Assembly: GCA_947652605.1 (NCBI GenBank)
Contig: CANTFG010000186.1
Coordinates: 1 to 64,000 of the forward strand
Source: Elmis aenea
Lineage: Eukaryota; Arthropoda; Insecta; Coleoptera; Elmidae
Direction of reading: 5' to 3'
Length of the DNA: 64,000 bases
Part shown: positions 50,469 to 63,987 of the stretch, piece by piece
Numbering within the stretch: position 1 is the stretch's first letter
How the letters are laid out: each line of letters opens with the position of its first letter
Translations under genes and position numbers: made by a program
Notes under the pieces: generated by a model
What the model was told of the DNA's origin: nothing
Database searches by the model: none
The model's input: only the letters and a program-made list of their open reading frames with translations

Positions 50469-53400
50469 GAAATTATTAAAAATTAAAACCAGCTCATTGA
50501 AAGACATATGCAAAACAATTGTATTCATGTAAAGAGGCGATGGATAAACTGTTTCTGTGATATACAAATCAATAATTAAAATTGTTTCGAAATAGTCGCT
50601 CAAGGAACATATGTATTAACTAAAGCACGGTATTTTTAGGAAATTATTAAAAATTTAAACCAGCTCATTAAAAGACATATGCAAAACAATTGTATTCATG
50701 TAAAGTGGCGATGGATAAACTGTTTCTGTGATATACAAATCAATAATTAAAATTGTTTCGAAATAGTCGCTCAAGGAACATATGTATTAACTAAAGCACG
50801 GTATTTTTAGGAAATTATTAAAAATTAAAACCAGCTCATTGAAAGACATATGCAAAACAATTGTATTCATGTAAAGAGGCGATGGATAAACTGTTCCTGT
50901 GATATACAAATCAATAATTAAAATTGTTTCGAAATAGTCGCTCAAGGAACACATGTATTAACTAAAGCACGGCATTTTTAGGAAATTATTAAAAATTAAA
51001 ACCAGCTCATTGAAAGACATATGCAAAACAATTGTATTCATGTAAAGAGGCGATGGATTAACTGTTCCTGTGATATACAAATCAATAATTAAAATTGTGT
51101 AGAAATAGTCGCTCAAGGAACATATGTATTAACTAAAGCACGGTATTTTTAGGAAATTATTAAAAATTAAAACCAGCTCATTGAAAGACATATGCAAAAC
51201 AATTGTATTCATGTAAAGAGGCGATGGATAAACTGTTCCTGTGATATACAAATCAATAATTAAAATTGTGTAGAAATAGTCGCTCAAGGAACATATGTAT
51301 TAACTAAAGCACGGTATTTTTAGGAAATTATTAAAAATTAAAACCAGCTCATTGAAAGACATATGCAAAACAATTGTATTCATGTAAAGAGGCGATGGAT
51401 AAACTGTTCCTGTGATATACAAATCAATAATTAAAATTGTTTCGAAATAGTCGCTCAAGGAACACATGTATTAACTAAAGCACGGTATTTTTAGGAAATT
51501 ATTAAAAATTAAAACCAGCTCATTGAAAGACATATGCAAAACAATTGTATTCATGTAAAGAGGCGATGGATAAACTGTTCCTGTGATATACAAATCAATA
51601 ATTAAAATTGTTTAGAAATAGTCGCTCAAGGAACATATGTATTAACTAAAGCACGGTATTTTTAGGAAATTATTAAAAATTAAAACCAGCTCATTAAAAG
51701 ACATATGCAAAACAATTGTATTCATGTAAAGTGGCGATGGATAAACTGTTTCTGTGATATACAAATCAATAATTAAAATTGTTTCGAAATAGTCGCTCAA
51801 GGAACATATGTATTAACTAAAGCACGGTATTTTTAGGAAATTATTAAAAATTAAAACCAGCTCATTGAAAGACATATGCAAAACAATTGTATTCATGTAA
51901 AGAGGCGATGGATAAACTGTTTCTGTGATATACAAATCAATAATTAAAATTGTTTCGAAATAGTCGCTCAAGAAACATATGTATTAACTAAAGCACGGTA
52001 TTTTTAGGAAATTATTAAAAATTAAAACCAGCTCATTGAAAGACATATGCAAAACAATTGTATTCATGTAAAGAGGCGATGGATAAACTGTTTCTGTGAT
52101 ATACAAATCAATAATTAAAATTGTTTCGAAATAGTCGCTCAAGGAACATATGTATTAACTAAAGCACGGTATTTTTAGGAAATTATTAAAAATTAAAACC
52201 AGCTCATTGAAAGACATATGCAAAACAATTGTATTCATGTAAAGAGGCGATGGATAAACTGTTTCTGTGATATACAAATCAATAATTGAAATTGTTTCGA
52301 AATAGTCGCTCAAGGAACATATGTATTAACTAAAGCACGGTATTTTTAGGAAATTATTAAAAATTAAAACCAGCTCATTGAAAGACATATGCAAAACAAT
52401 TGTATTCATGTAAAGTGGCGATGGATAAACTGTTTCTGTGATATACAAATCAATAATTAAAATTGTTTCGAAATAGTCGCTCAAGGAACATATGTATTAA
52501 CTAAAGCACGGTATTTTTAGGAAATTATTAAAAATTAAAACCAGCTCATTGAAAGACATATGCAAAACAATTGTATTCATGTAAAGAGGCGATGGATAAA
52601 CTGTTTCTGTGATATACAAATCAATAATTGAAATTGTTTCGAAATAGTCGCTCAAGGAACATATGTATTAACTAAAGCACGGTATTTTTAGGAAATTATT
52701 AAAAATTAAAACCAGCTCATTGAAAGACATATGCAAAACAATTGTATTCATGTAAAGAGGCGATGGATAAACTGTTTCTGTGATATACAAATCAATAATT
52801 AAAATTGTTTCGAAATAGTCGCTCAAGGAACATATGTATTAACTAAAGCACGGTATTTTTAGGAAATTATTAAAAATTAAAACCAGCTCATTAAAAGACA
52901 TATGCAAAACAATTGTATTCATGTAAAGTGGCGATGGATAAACTGTTTCTGTGATATACAAATCAATAATTAAAATTGTTTCGAAATAGTCGCTCAAGGA
53001 ACATATGTATTAACTAAAGCACGGTATTTTTAGGAAATTATTAAAAATTAAAACCAGCTCATTGAAAGACATATGCAAAACAATTGTATTCATGTAAAGA
53101 GGCGATTGATAAACTGTTCCTGTGATATACAAATCAATAATTAAAATTGTTTCGAAATAGTCGCTCAAGGAACACATGTATTAACTAAAGCACGGCATTT
53201 TTAGGAAATTATTAAAAATTAAAACCAGCTCATTGAAAGACATATGCAAAACAATTGTATTCATGTAAAGAGGCGATGGATAAACTGTTCCTGTGATATA
53301 CAAATCAATAATTAAAATTGTTTCGAAATAGTCGCTCAAGGAACATATGTATTAACTAAAGCACGGTATTTTTAGGAAATTATTGTTAATTAAAACCAGC

Positions 53401-56400
53401 TCATTGAAAGACATATGCAAAACAATTGTATTCATGTAAAGAGGCGATGGATAAACTGTTTCTGTGATATACAAATCAATAATTGAAATTGTTTCGAAAT
53501 AGTCGCTCAAGGAACATATGTATTAACTAAAGCACGGTATTTTTAGGAAATTATTAAAAATTAAAACCAGCTCATTGAAAGACATATGCAAAACAATTGT
53601 ATTCATGTAAAGAGACGATGGATAAACTGTTCCTGTGATATACAAATCAATAATTAAAATTGTTTCGAAATAGTCGCTCAAGGAACACATGTATTAACTA
53701 AAGCACGGCATTTTTAGGAAATTATTAAAAATTAAAACCAGCTCATTGAAAGACATATGCAAAACAATTGTATTCATGTAAAGAGGCGATGGATAAACTG
53801 TTCCTGTGATATACAAATCAATAATTAAAATTGTTTAGAAATAGTCGCTCAAGGAACATATGTATTAACTAAAGCACGGTATTTTTAGGAAATTATTAAA
53901 AATTAAAACCAGCTCATTGAAAGACATATGCAAAACAATTGTATTCATGTAAAGAGGCGATGGATAAACTGTTTCTGTGATATACAAATCAATAATTGAA
54001 ATTGTTTCGAAATAGTCGCTCAAGGAACATATGTATTAACTAAAGCACGGTATTTTTAGGAAATTATTAAAAATTTAAACCAGCTCATTAAAAGACATAT
54101 GCAAAACAATTGTATTCATGTAAAGTGGCGATGGATAAACTGTTTCTGTGATATACAAATCAATAATTAAAATTGTTTCGAAATAGTCGCTCAAGGAACA
54201 TATGTATTAACTAAAGCACGGTATTTTTAGGAAATTATTAAAAATTAAAACCAGCTCATTGAAAGACATATGCAAAACAATTGTATTCATGTAAAGAGGC
54301 GATGGATAAACTGTTCCTGTGATATACAAATCAATAATTAAAATTGTTTCGAAATAGTCGCTCAAGAAACATATGTATTAACTAAAGCACGGTATTTTTA
54401 GGAAATTATTAAAAATTAAAACCAGCTCATTGAAAGACATATGCAAAACAATTGTATTCATGTAAAGAGGCGATGGATAAACTGTTTCTGTGATATACAA
54501 ATCAATAATTAAAATTGTTTCGAAATAGTCGCTCAAGGAACATATGTATTAACTAAAGCACGGTATTTTTAGGAAATTATTAAAAATTTAAACCAGCTCA
54601 TTAAAAGACATATGCAAAACAATTGTATTCATGTAAAGTGGCGATGGATAAACTGTTTCTGTGATATACAAATCAATAATTAAAATTGTTTCGAAATAGT
54701 CGCTCAAGGAACATATGTATTAACTAAAGCACGGTATTTTTAGGAAATTATTAAAAATTAAAACCAGCTCATTGAAAGACATATGCAAAACAATTGTATT
54801 CATGTAAAGAGGCGATGGATAAACTGTTCCTGTGATATACAAATCAATAATTAAAATTGTTTCGAAATAGTCGCTCAAGGAACACATGTATTAACTAAAG
54901 CACGGCATTTTTAGGAAATTATTAAAAATTAAAACCAGCTCATTGAAAGACATATGCAAAACAATTGTATTCATGTAAAGAGGCGATGGATAAACTGTTC
55001 CTGTGATATACAAATCAATAATTAAAATTGTTTAGAAATAGTCGCTCAAGGAACATATGTATTAACTAAAGCACGGTATTTTTAGGAAATTATTAAAAAT
55101 TAAAACCAGCTCATTGAAAGACATATGCAAAACAATTGGATTCATGTAAAGAGGCGATGGATAAACTGTTCCTGTGATATACAAATCAATAATTAAAATT
55201 GTGTAGAAATAGTCGCTCAAGGAACATATGTATTAACTAAAGCACGGTATTTTTAGGAAATTATTAAAAATTAAAACCAGCTCATTGAAAGACATATGCA
55301 AAACAATTGTATTCATGTAAAGAGGCGATGGATAAACTGTTCCTGTGATATACAAATCAATAATTAAAATTGTTTCGAAATAGTCGCTCAAGGAACATAT
55401 GTATTAACTAAAGCACGGTATTTTTAGGAAATTATTAAAAATTAAAACCAGCTCATTGAAAGACATATGCAAAACAATTGTATTCATGTAAAGAGGCGAT
55501 GGATAAACTGTTTCTGTGATATACAAATCAATAATTGAAATTGTTTCGAAATAGTCGCTCAAGGAACATATGTATTAACTAAAGCACGGTATTTTTAGGA
55601 AATTATTAAAAATTAAAACCAGCTCATTGAAAGACATATGCAAAACAATTGTATTCATGTAAAGAGGCGATGGATAAACTGTTCCTGTGATATACAAATC
55701 AATAATTAAAATTGTTTAGAAATAGTCGCTCAAGGAACATATGTATTAACTAAAGCACGGTATTTTTAGGAAATTATTAAAAATTAAAACCAGCTCATTG
55801 AAAGACATATGCAAAACAATTGTATTCATGTAAAGAAGCGATGGATAAATTGTTCCTGTGATATACAAATCAATAATTAAAATTGTTTAGAAATAGTCGC
55901 TCAAGGAACATATGTATTAACTAAAGCACGGTATTTTTAGGAAATTATTAAAAATTAAAACCCGCTCATTGAAAGACATATGCAAAACAATTGTATTCAT
56001 GTAAAGAGGCGATGGATAAACTGTTCCTGTGATATACAAATCAATAATTAAAATTGTTTCGAAATAGTCGCTCAAGGAACATATGTATGTATTAACTAAA
56101 GCACGGTATTTTTAGGAAATTATTAAAAATTAAAACCAGCTCATTGAAAGACATATGCAAAACAATTGTATTCATGTAAAGAGGCGATGGATAAACTGTT
56201 CCTGTGATATACAAATCAATAATTAAAATTGTTTTGAAATAGTCGCTCAAGGAACACATGTATTAACTAAAGCACGGCATTTTTAGGAAATTATTAAAAA
56301 TTAAAACCAGCTCATTGAAAGACATATGCAAAACAATTGTATTCATGTAAAGAGGCGATGGATAAACTGTTCCTGTGATATACAAATCAATAATTAAAAT

Positions 56401-56628
56401 TGTTTCGAAATAGTCGCTCAAGAAACATATGTATTAACTAAAGCACGGTATTTTTAGGAAATTATTAAAAATTAAAACCAGCTCATTGAAAGACATATGC
56501 AAAACAATTGTATTCATAAAAAGAAGCGATGGATAAATTGTTCCTGTGATATACAAATTAATAATTAAAATTGTTTAGAAATAGTCGCTCAAGGAACATA
56601 TGTATTAACTAAAGCACGGTATTTTTAG
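50469..56628. repeat. Mixed short-range order, no long HOR found
   Basis: This stretch is built from V, h, A, fn, G, f and 137A monomers in changing order. V followed by h recurs at 50640, 52863 and 54573. Two gtgtag monomers sit side by side at 50982 and 51153. Private marks include attattgttaatt (53376), gagacg (53547), attgga (55086) and cataaaaag (56458). The 23C (+4) cassette lies at 55770-56115. I saw nothing other than satellite. Confidence 0.8.
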
Positions 56629-59533
56629 GAAATTATTAAAAATTAAAACCAGCTCATTAAAAGACATATGCAAAACAATTGTATTCATGTAAAGAGGCGA
56701 TGGATAAACTGTTCCTGTGATATACAAATCAATAATTAAAATTGTTTCGAAATAGTCGCTCAAGGAACACATGTATTAACTAAAGCACGGTATTTTTAGG
56801 AAATTATTAAAAATTAAAACCAACTCATTGAAAGACATATGCAAAACAATTGTATTCATGTAAAGAGGCGATCGATAAACTGTTTCTGTGATATACAAAT
56901 CAATAATTAAAATTGTTTCGAAATAGTCGCTCAAGGAACATATGTATTAACTAAAGCACGGTATTTTTAGGAAATTATTAAAAATTTAAACCAGCTCATT
57001 AAAAGACATATGCAAAACAATTGTATTCATGTAAAGTGGCGATGGATAAACTGTTTCTGTGATATACAAATCAATAATTAAAATTGTTTCGAAATAGTCG
57101 CTCAAGGAACATATGTATTAACTAAAGCACGGTATTTTTAGGAAATTATTAAAAATTAAAACCAGCTCATTGAAAGACATATGCAAAACAATTGTATTCA
57201 TGTAAAGAGGCGATGAATAAACTGTTCCTGTGATATACAAATCAATAATTAAAATTGTTTCGAAATAGTCGCTCAAGGAACACATGTATTAACTAAAGCA
57301 CGGCATTTTTAGGAAATTATTAAAAATTAAAACCAGCTCATTGAAAGACATATGCAAAACAATTGTATTCATGTAAAGAGGCGATGGATAAACTGTTCCT
57401 GTGATATACAAATCAATAATTAAAATTGTTTAGAAATAGTCGCTCAAGGAACATATGTATTAACTAAAGCACGGTATTTTTAGGAAATTATTAAAAATTA
57501 AAACCAGCTCATTGAAAGACATATGCAAAACAATTGTATTCATGTAAAGAGGCGATGGATAAACTGTTCCTGTGATATACAAATCAATAATTAAAATTGT
57601 TTCGAAATAGTCGCTCAAGGAACACATGTATTAACTAAAGCACGGCATTTTTAGGAAATTATTAAAAATTAAAACCAGCTCATTGAAAGACATATGCAAA
57701 ACAATTGTATTCATGTAAAGAGGCGATGGATAAACTGTTCCTGTGATATACAAATCAATAATTAAAATTGTTTCGAAATAGTCGCTCAAGGAACACATGT
57801 ATTAACTAAAGCACGGTATTTTTAGGAAATTATTAAAAATTAAAACCAACTCATTGAAAGACATATGCAAAACAATTGTATTCATGTAAAGAGGCGATGG
57901 ATAAACTGTTTCTGTGATATACAAATCAATAATTAAAATTGTTTCGAAATAGTCGCTCAAGGAACATATGTATTAACTAAAGCACGGTATTTTTAGGAAA
58001 TTATTAAAAATTTAAACCAGCTCATTAAAAGACATATGCAAAACAATTGTATTCATGTAAAGTGGCGATGGATAAACTGTTTCTGTGATATACAAATCAA
58101 TAATTAAAATTGTTTCGAAATAGTCGCTCAAGGAACATATGTATTAACTAAAGCACGGTATTTTTAGGAAATTATTAAAAATTAAAACCAGCTCATTGAA
58201 AGACATATGCAAAACAATTGTATTCATGTAAAGAGGCGATGGATAAACTGTTCCTGTGATATACAAATCAATTATTAAAATTGTTTCGAAATAGTCGCTC
58301 AAGGAACACATGTATTAACTAAAGCACGGCATTTTTAGGAAATTATTAAAAATTAAAACCAGCTCATTGAAAGACATATGCAAAACAATTGTATTCATGT
58401 AAAGAGGCGATGGATAAACTGTTCCTGTGATATACAAATCAATAATTAAAATTGTTTAGAAATAGTCGCTCAAGGAACATATGTATTAACTAAAGCACGG
58501 TATTTTTAGGAAATTATTAAAAATTAAAACCAGCTCATTGAAAGACATATGCAAAACAATTGTATTCATGTAAAGAGGCGATGGATAAACTGTTCCTGTG
58601 ATATACAAATCAATAATTAAAATTGTTTCGAAATAGTCGCTCAAGGAACACATGTATTAACTAAAGCACGGCATTTTTAGGAAATTATTAAAAATTAAAA
58701 CCAGCTCATTGAAAGACATATGCAAAACAATTGTATTCATGTAAAGAGGCGATGGATAAACTGTTCCTGTGATATACAAATCAATAATTAAAATTGTTTC
58801 GAAATAGTCGCTCAAGGAACACATGTATTAACTAAAGCACGGTATTTAGGAAATTATTAAAAATTAAAACCAACTCATTGAAAGACATATGCAAAACAAT
58901 TGTATTCATGTAAAGAGGCGATGGATAAACTGTTTCTGTGATATACAAATCAATAATTAAAATTGTTTCGAAATAGTCGCTCAAGGAACATATGTATTAA
59001 CTAAAGCACGGTATTTTTAGGAAATTATTAAAAATTTAAACCAGCTCATTAAAAGACATATGCAAAACAATTGTATTCATGTAAAGTGGCGATGGATAAA
59101 CTGTTTCTGTGATATACAAATCAATAATTAAAATTGTTTCGAAATAGTCGCTCAAGGAACATATGTATTAACTAAAGCACGGTATTTTTAGGAAATTATT
59201 AAAAATTAAAACCAGCTCATTGAAAGACATATGCAAAACAATTGTATTCATGTAAAGAGGCGATGGATAAACTGTTCCTGTGATATACAAATCAATAATT
59301 AAAATTGTTTCGAAATAGTCGCTCAAGGAACACATGTATTAACTAAAGCACGGCATTTTTAGGAAATTATTAAAAATTAAAACCAGCTCATTGAAAGACA
59401 TATGCAAAACAATTGTATTCATGTAAAGAGGCGATAGATAAACTGTTCCTGTGATATACAAATCAATAATTAAAATTGTTTAGAAATAGTCGCTCAAGGA
59501 ACATATGTATTAACTAAAGCACGGTATTTTTAG
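56629..59533. repeat. Tandem 6-mer HOR (2.8 copies, 1,026-bp period)
   Basis: The order cacatg with ggtatt, 24A, V, h, A, h occurs at 56629-57654 and 57655-58680. Its first five members recur at 58681-59533. The third copy begins with a 169-bp monomer that lacks two bases of the T-run (ggtatttagg). The ccaactc markers lie at 56820, 57846 and 58870. Confidence 0.88.
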
Positions 59534-60221
59534 GAAATTATTAAAAATTAAAACCAGCTCATTGAAAGTCATATGCAAAACAATTGTATTCATGTAAAGA
59601 GGCGATGGATAAACTGTTTCTGTGATATACAAATCAATAATTGAAATTGTTTCGAAATAGTCGCTCAAGGAACATATGTATTAACTAAAGCACGGTATTT
59701 TTAGGAAATTATTAAAAATTAAAACCAGCTCATTGAAAGACATATGCAAAACAATTGTATTCATGTAAAGAGGCGATTGATAAACTGTTCCTGTGATATA
59801 CAAATCAATAATTAAAATTGTTTAGAAATAGTCGCTCAAGGAACATATGTATTAACTAAAGCACGGTATTTTTAGGAAATTATTAAAAATTAAAACCAGC
59901 TCATTGAAAGACATATGCAAAACAATTGTATTCATGTAAAGAAGCGATGGATAAACTGTTCCTGTGATATACAAATCAATAATTAAAATTGTTTAGAAAT
60001 AGTCGCTCAAGGAACATATGTATTAACTAAAGCACGGTATTTTTAGGAAATTATTAAAAATTAAAACCCGCTCATTGAAAGACATATGCAAAACAATTGT
60101 ATTCATGTAAAGAGGCGATGGATAAACTGTTCCTGTGATATACAAATCAATAATTAAAATTGTTTAGAAATAGTCGCTCAAGGAACATATGTATGTATTA
60201 ACTAAAGCACGGTATTTTTAG
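59534..60221. repeat. Four-monomer relative of the 5-mer HOR
   Basis: The order fn (aaagtcat), A (gcgattg), 68A type A, 23C type A with TATG duplication matches the first four monomers at 48751-49438 and 49610-50297. It then continues with a ttttg/h hybrid at 60222 before the 137A monomer at 60393. Compared with the 5-mer it therefore has one extra monomer. Confidence 0.8.
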
Positions 60222-61589
60222 GAAATTATTAAAAATTAAAACCAGCTCATTAAAAGACATATGCAAAACAATTGTATTCATGTAAAGAGGCGATGGATAA
60301 ACTGTTCCTGTGATATACAAATCAATAATTAAAATTGTTTTGAAATAGTCGCTCAAGGAACACATGTATTAACTAAAGCACGGCATTTTTAGGAAATTAT
60401 TAAAAATTAAAACCAGCTCATTGAAAGACATATGCAAAACAATTGTATTCATGTAAAGAGGCGATGGATAAACTGTTCCTGTGATATACAAATCAATAAT
60501 TAAAATTGTTTCGAAATAGTCGCTCAAGAAACATATGTATTAACTAAAGCACGGTATTTTTAGGAAATTATTAAAAATTAAAACCAGCTCATTGAAAGAC
60601 ATATGCAAAACAATTGTATTCATGTAAAGAGGCGATGGATAAACTGTTTCTGTGATATACAAATCAATAATTAAAATTGTTTAGAAATAGTCGCTCAAGG
60701 AACATATGTATTAACTAAAGCACGGTATTTTTAGGAAATTATTAAAAATTTAAACCAGCTCATTAAAAGACATATGCAAAACAATTGTATTCATGTAAAG
60801 TGGCGATGGATAAACTGTTTCTGTGATATACAAATCAATAATTAAAATTGTTTCGAAATAGTCGCTCAAGGAACATATGTATTAACTAAAGCACGGTATT
60901 TTTAGGAAATTATTAAAAATTAAAACCAGCTCATTGAAAGACATATGCAAAACAATTGTATTGATGTAAAGAGGCGATGGATAAACTGTTCCTGTGATAT
61001 ACAAATCAATAATTAAAATTGTTTCGAAATAGTCGCTCAAGGAACACATGTATTAACTAAAGCACGGCATTTTTAGGAAATTATTAAAAATTAAAACCAG
61101 CTCATTGAAAGACATATGCAAAACAATTGTATTCATGTAAAGAGGCGATGGATAAACTGTTCCTGTGATATACAAATCAATAATTAAAATTGTTTCGAAA
61201 TAGTCGCTTAAGGAACACATGTATTAACTAAAGCACGGCATTTTTAGGAAATTATTAAAAATTAAAACCAGCTCATTGAAAGACATATGCAAAACAATTG
61301 TATTCATGTAAAGAGGCGATGGATAAACTGTTCCTGTGATATACAAATCAATAATTAAAATTGTGTAGAAATAGTCGCTCAAGGAACATATGTATTAACT
61401 AAAGCACGGTATTTTTAGGAAATTATTAAAAATTAAAACCAGCTCATTGAAAGACATATGCAAAACAATTGTATTCATGTAAAGAGGCGATGGATAAACT
61501 GTTCCTGTGATATACAAATCAATAATTAAAATTGTTTCGAAATAGTCGCTCAAGGAACACATGTATTAACTAAAGCACGGCATTTTTAG

Positions 61590-63474
61590 GAAATTATTAA
61601 AAATTAAAACCAGCTCATTGAAAGACATATGCAAAACAATTGTATTCATGTAAAGAGGCGATGGATAAACTGTTCCTGTGATATACAAATCAATAATTAA
61701 AATTGTTTCGAAATAGTCGCTCCAGGAACACATGTATTAACTAAAGCACGGTATTTTTAGGAAATTATTAAAAATTAAAACCAACTCATTGAAAGACATA
61801 TGCAAAACAATTGTATTCATGTAAAGAGGCGATGGATAAACTGTTTCTGTGATATACAAATCAATAATTAAAATTGTTTCGAAATAGTCGCTCAAGGAAC
61901 ATATGTATTAACTAAAGCACGGTATTTTTAGGAAATTATTAAAAATTTAAACCAGCTCATTAAAAGACATATGCAAAACAATTGTATTCATGTAAAGTGG
62001 CGATGGATAAACTGTTTCTGTGATATACAAATCAATAATTAAAATTGTTTCGAAATAGTCGCTCAAGGAACATATGTATTAACTAAAGCACGGTATTTTT
62101 AGGAAATTATTAAAAATTAAAACCAGCTCATTGAAAGACATATGCAAAACAATTGTATTCATGTAAAGAGGCGATGGATAAACTGTTCCTGTGATATACA
62201 AATCAATAATTAAAATTGTTTCGAAATAGTCGCTCAAGGAACACATGTATTAACTAAAGCACGGCATTTTTAGGAAATTATTAAAAATTAAAACCAGCTC
62301 ATTGAAAGACATATGCAAAACAATTGTATTCATGTAAAGAGGCGATGGATAAACTGTTCCTGTGATATACAAATCAATAATTAAAATTGTTTAGAAATAG
62401 TCGCTCAAGGAACATATGTATTAACTAAAGCACGGTATTTTTAGGAAATTATTAAAAATTAAAACCAGCTCATTGAAAGACATATGCAAAACAATTGTAT
62501 TCATGTAAAGAGGCGATGGATAAACTGTTCCTGTGATATACAAATCAATAATTAAAATTGTTTAGAAATAGTCGCTCAAGGAACATATGTATTAACTAAG
62601 GCACGGTATTTTTAGGAAATTATTAAAAATTAAAACCAGCTCATTGAAAGACATATGCAAAACAATTGTATTCATGTAAAGAAGCGATGGATAAATTGTT
62701 CCTGTGATATACAAATCAATAATTAAAATTGTTTAGAAATAGTCGCTCAAGGAACATATGTATTAACTAAAGCACGGTATTTTTAGGAAATTATTAAAAA
62801 TTAAAACCCGCTCATTGAAAGACATATGCAAAACAATTGTATTCATGTAAAGAGGCGATGGATAAACTGTTCCTGTGATATACAAATCAATAATTAAAAT
62901 TGTTTCGAAATAGTCGCTCAAGGAACATATGTATGTATTAACTAAAGCACGGTATTTTTAGGAAATTATTAAAAATTAAAACCAGCTCATTGAAAGACAT
63001 ATGCAAAACAATTGTATTCATGTAAAGAGGCGATGGATAAACTGTTCCTGTGATATACAAATCAATAATTAAAATTGTTTCGAAATAGTCGCTCCAGGAA
63101 CACATGTATTAACTAAAGCACGGTATTTTTAGGAAATTATTAAAAATTAAAACCAACTCATTGAAAGACATATGCAAAACAATTGTATTCATGTAAAGAG
63201 GCGATGGATAAACTGTTTCTGTGATATACAAATCAATAATTAAAATTGTTTCGAAATAGTCGCTCAAGGAACATATGTATTAACTAAAGCACGGTATTTT
63301 TAGGAAATTATTAAAAATTAAAACCAGCTCATTAAAAGACATATGCAAAACAATTGTATTCATGTAAAGTGGCGATGGATAAACTGTTTCTGTGATATAC
63401 AAATCAATAATTAAAATTGTTTCGAAATAGTCGCTCAAGGAACATATGTATTAACTAAAGCACGGTATTTTTAG
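61590..63474. repeat. 8-mer HOR (1,372-bp period), partial second copy
   Basis: The marker gctccagg (position 134) occurs only in the monomers at 61590 and 62962. Each is followed by a 24A monomer and a 31A/67T/86T monomer. The spacing of 1,372 bp is eight monomers plus the TATG insertion in the 62787 monomer. The second copy ends after three monomers. Its third member (63304) lacks 17T, unlike its partner at 61932, so it may be a hybrid. Confidence 0.85.
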
Positions 63475-63987
63475 GAAATTATTAAAAATTAAAACCAGCT
63501 CATTGAAAGACATATGCAAAACAATTGTATTCATGTAAAGAGGCGATGGATAAACTGTTCCTGTGATATACAAATCAATAATTAAAATTGTTTAGAAATA
63601 GTCGCTCAAGGAACATATGTATTAACTAAAGCACGGTATTTTTAGGAAATTATTAAAAATTAAAACCAGCTCATTGAAAGACATATGCAAAACAATTGTA
63701 TTCATGTAAAGAGGCGATGGATAAACTGTTTCTGTGATATACAAATCAATAATTGAAATTGTTTCGAAATAGTCGCTCAAGGAACATATGTATTAACTAA
63801 AGCACGGTATTTTTAGGAAATTATTAAAAATTAAAACCAGCTCATTGAAAGACATATGCAAAACAATTGTATTCATGTAAAGAGGCGATGGATAAACTGT
63901 TCCTGTGATATACAAATCAATAATTAAAATTGTTTAGAAATAGTCGCTCAAGGAACATATGTATTAACTAAAGCACGGTATTTTTAG